A DNA stretch of 40,121 nt from Thermodesulfobacteriota bacterium (GTDB lineage: Bacteria; Desulfobacterota; DSM-4660; Desulfatiglandales; Desulfatiglandaceae): the NCBI GenBank assembly GCA_028278625.1, contig JANQDY010000172.1:1-40121 (forward strand), read 5' to 3'. The notes under the pieces are model-generated. The model searched no databases and had not been told where the DNA came from. It saw only the letters and a list, made by a program, of their open reading frames with translations. Numbering within the stretch: position 1 is the first letter of the stretch; the number at the start of each line of letters is the position of its first letter. Made by a program: the position numbers and the translations under genes. Below are positions 39,345 through 40,121 of this stretch, piece after piece.

Positions 39345-40121
39345 GTGACGATTGTCTTAAAAACCATGAAACGGTGGTCCGGAAAGATCCTTCACCATAT
39401 GGCTTTTCCGATTCTTCTCATCCTTTTGGGATCCGTGTGTCCGGTGGAAGGTGATGAGTTAGATGATTTCAGGGTGGTATCAGAAAGTACGAAATTGATC
39501 GATCCTCGATCGATTCTGTCCGGATTTTCAAATGGGCAGTCCGAAAGCCGCATCATTGTAAACTTGAGACAACCTGCCGGGATCAATGCACCTTTGAACC
39601 TTAAGAGCAAAGCGGTTCGCACGATGCTTTCAAATGATGTAAACGGTGCAATAGACGCCGTTGTTGCAGGTATGGACTCACAAGATGTTACCATTACCAA
39701 TCGCTTCAAATATGTTTACGGGTTTTCAGCAAGGGCGACGCTCGAAGGATTAGAAGCACTGATTGCCAACGGGGAAGTGCTTTCCATAGAAGAAGACATT
39801 CTTGTTTATCCCAATCTGGCTCAGGGCATACCATTGATCAACGCATCTATTGCCAGAAGTACCTACAATGGAAGCGGTCTCTCCGTGGCCATTTGCGATA
39901 CGGGGATAGACTATACGCACCCCCGGTTGGGTGGCGGCGGATTTCCCAATTCCAAAGTCATCGGCGGTTACGATTGCGGTGAGAACAAAAGCGATCCCAT
40001 GGATGGAAACGGGCACGGTACCGCCTGTGCTGGAATCGTCGCCGGCGATCTCGGGACCGTTGGCGATTACATCGGCGGGGTGGCATATAACGCGAAGCTT
40101 TATGCACTAAAGATGACGTAT
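39345..40121 (+). CDS. secreted subtilisin-like (S8) serine protease, cut by the window end
   Basis: 259 codons are visible and the frame is open at the edge. GTG 39345 is preferred because AAGGAG lies six bases before it; an in-frame ATG at 39366 has no site. A signal peptide (hydrophobic core MAFPILLILLGSVCPVEG) is followed by an inhibitor-I9-like propeptide (FKYVYGFSARATLEGLEAL, then VLSIEEDILVYP). The catalytic domain begins about residue 165 with Asp185 in VAICDTGIDYTHP and His224 in DGNGHGTACAG. The Ser block lies beyond the window. The propeptide implies self-processing after export. The gene is divergent from the trp operon. Confidence 0.92.
   Translation, partial: MTIVLKTMKRWSGKILHHMAFPILLILLGSVCPVEGDELDDFRVVSESTKLIDPRSILSGFSNGQSESRIIVNLRQPAGINAPLNLKSKAVRTMLSNDVNGAIDAVVAGMDSQDVTITNRFKYVYGFSARATLEGLEALIANGEVLSIEEDILVYPNLAQGIPLINASIARSTYNGSGLSVAICDTGIDYTHPRLGGGGFPNSKVIGGYDCGENKSDPMDGNGHGTACAGIVAGDLGTVGDYIGGVAYNAKLYALKMTY

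Noticed and set aside
39041..39454. Plus-strand frame of 137 codons over the trp leader and protease start
   Set aside because: Overlaps the trp promoter, leader peptide and the ribosome site of the protease in another frame; composition not protein-like.
1..40121. tRNA, rRNA, CRISPR array, IS element or prophage
   Set aside because: Looked for cloverleaf arms, rRNA-like blocks, regularly spaced repeats, transposase or integrase motifs and found none.

Overview
The window reads as a chromosomal segment of a Gram-negative, probably anaerobic deltaproteobacterium (Desulfobacterota, sulfate-reducer type). This is inference from gene content: an outer-membrane porin, a high-affinity branched-chain-type ABC transporter joined to an acyl-CoA ligase, an iron-dependent alcohol dehydrogenase, a sigma-54 activator, a compact trpEGDCBA operon, several toxin-antitoxin genes and palindromic intergenic repeats. 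Base composition looks even and no phage, IS element, CRISPR array, rRNA or tRNA was seen.

Layout. 1-2.1 kb: an outer-membrane porin and the remnant of a chemotaxis receptor broken by a one-base deletion. 2.8-6.5 kb: a secreted GH123-like (DUF4091) protein and two small secreted paralogues sharing an exact cysteine spacing, closed by a terminator. 6.8-11.6 kb: an MFS transporter convergent with two ArnT-like membrane glycosyltransferases. 11.7-15.4 kb: a sigma-54-dependent activator divergent from a translationally coupled cassette. The cassette has a candidate -24/-12 promoter and a candidate upstream activator site, and encodes two small unknown proteins, an isoprenylcysteine-methyltransferase-like membrane protein cut by an in-frame TAG, and a leucine-carboxyl-methyltransferase-like enzyme. 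15.5-20.2 kb: a cold-shock gene with a leader terminator, then alanine dehydrogenase, a patatin-like lipase, Fe-alcohol dehydrogenase and an SCP2-like protein.

20.4-27.7 kb: a DUF1992 gene, then livM-livH-livK-livG-livF and an overlapping long-chain acyl-CoA ligase. This suggests uptake of a carboxylic acid followed by CoA activation. Two intergenic gaps of this operon carry large inverted repeats. 27.7-29.5 kb: two toxin-antitoxin modules back to back (VapBC type II and MntA/HepT type VII). 29.5-32.9 kb: an operon of an NSUN-type RNA m5C methyltransferase whose C-terminal domain lies in another frame, an M29 aminopeptidase and a YprB-type exonuclease. 33.0-39.2 kb: trpEGDCBA on the minus strand with a strong promoter, a leader peptide containing Trp-Trp-Trp, and an attenuator; trpF is not present. 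The window ends inside a secreted subtilisin-like protease.

The strongest candidate for something undescribed is the sigma-54 cassette at 13.3-15.4 kb. Its two methyltransferase domains occupy one continuous reading frame interrupted only by an amber codon. The trp leader and the pair of cysteine-patterned secreted proteins come next.
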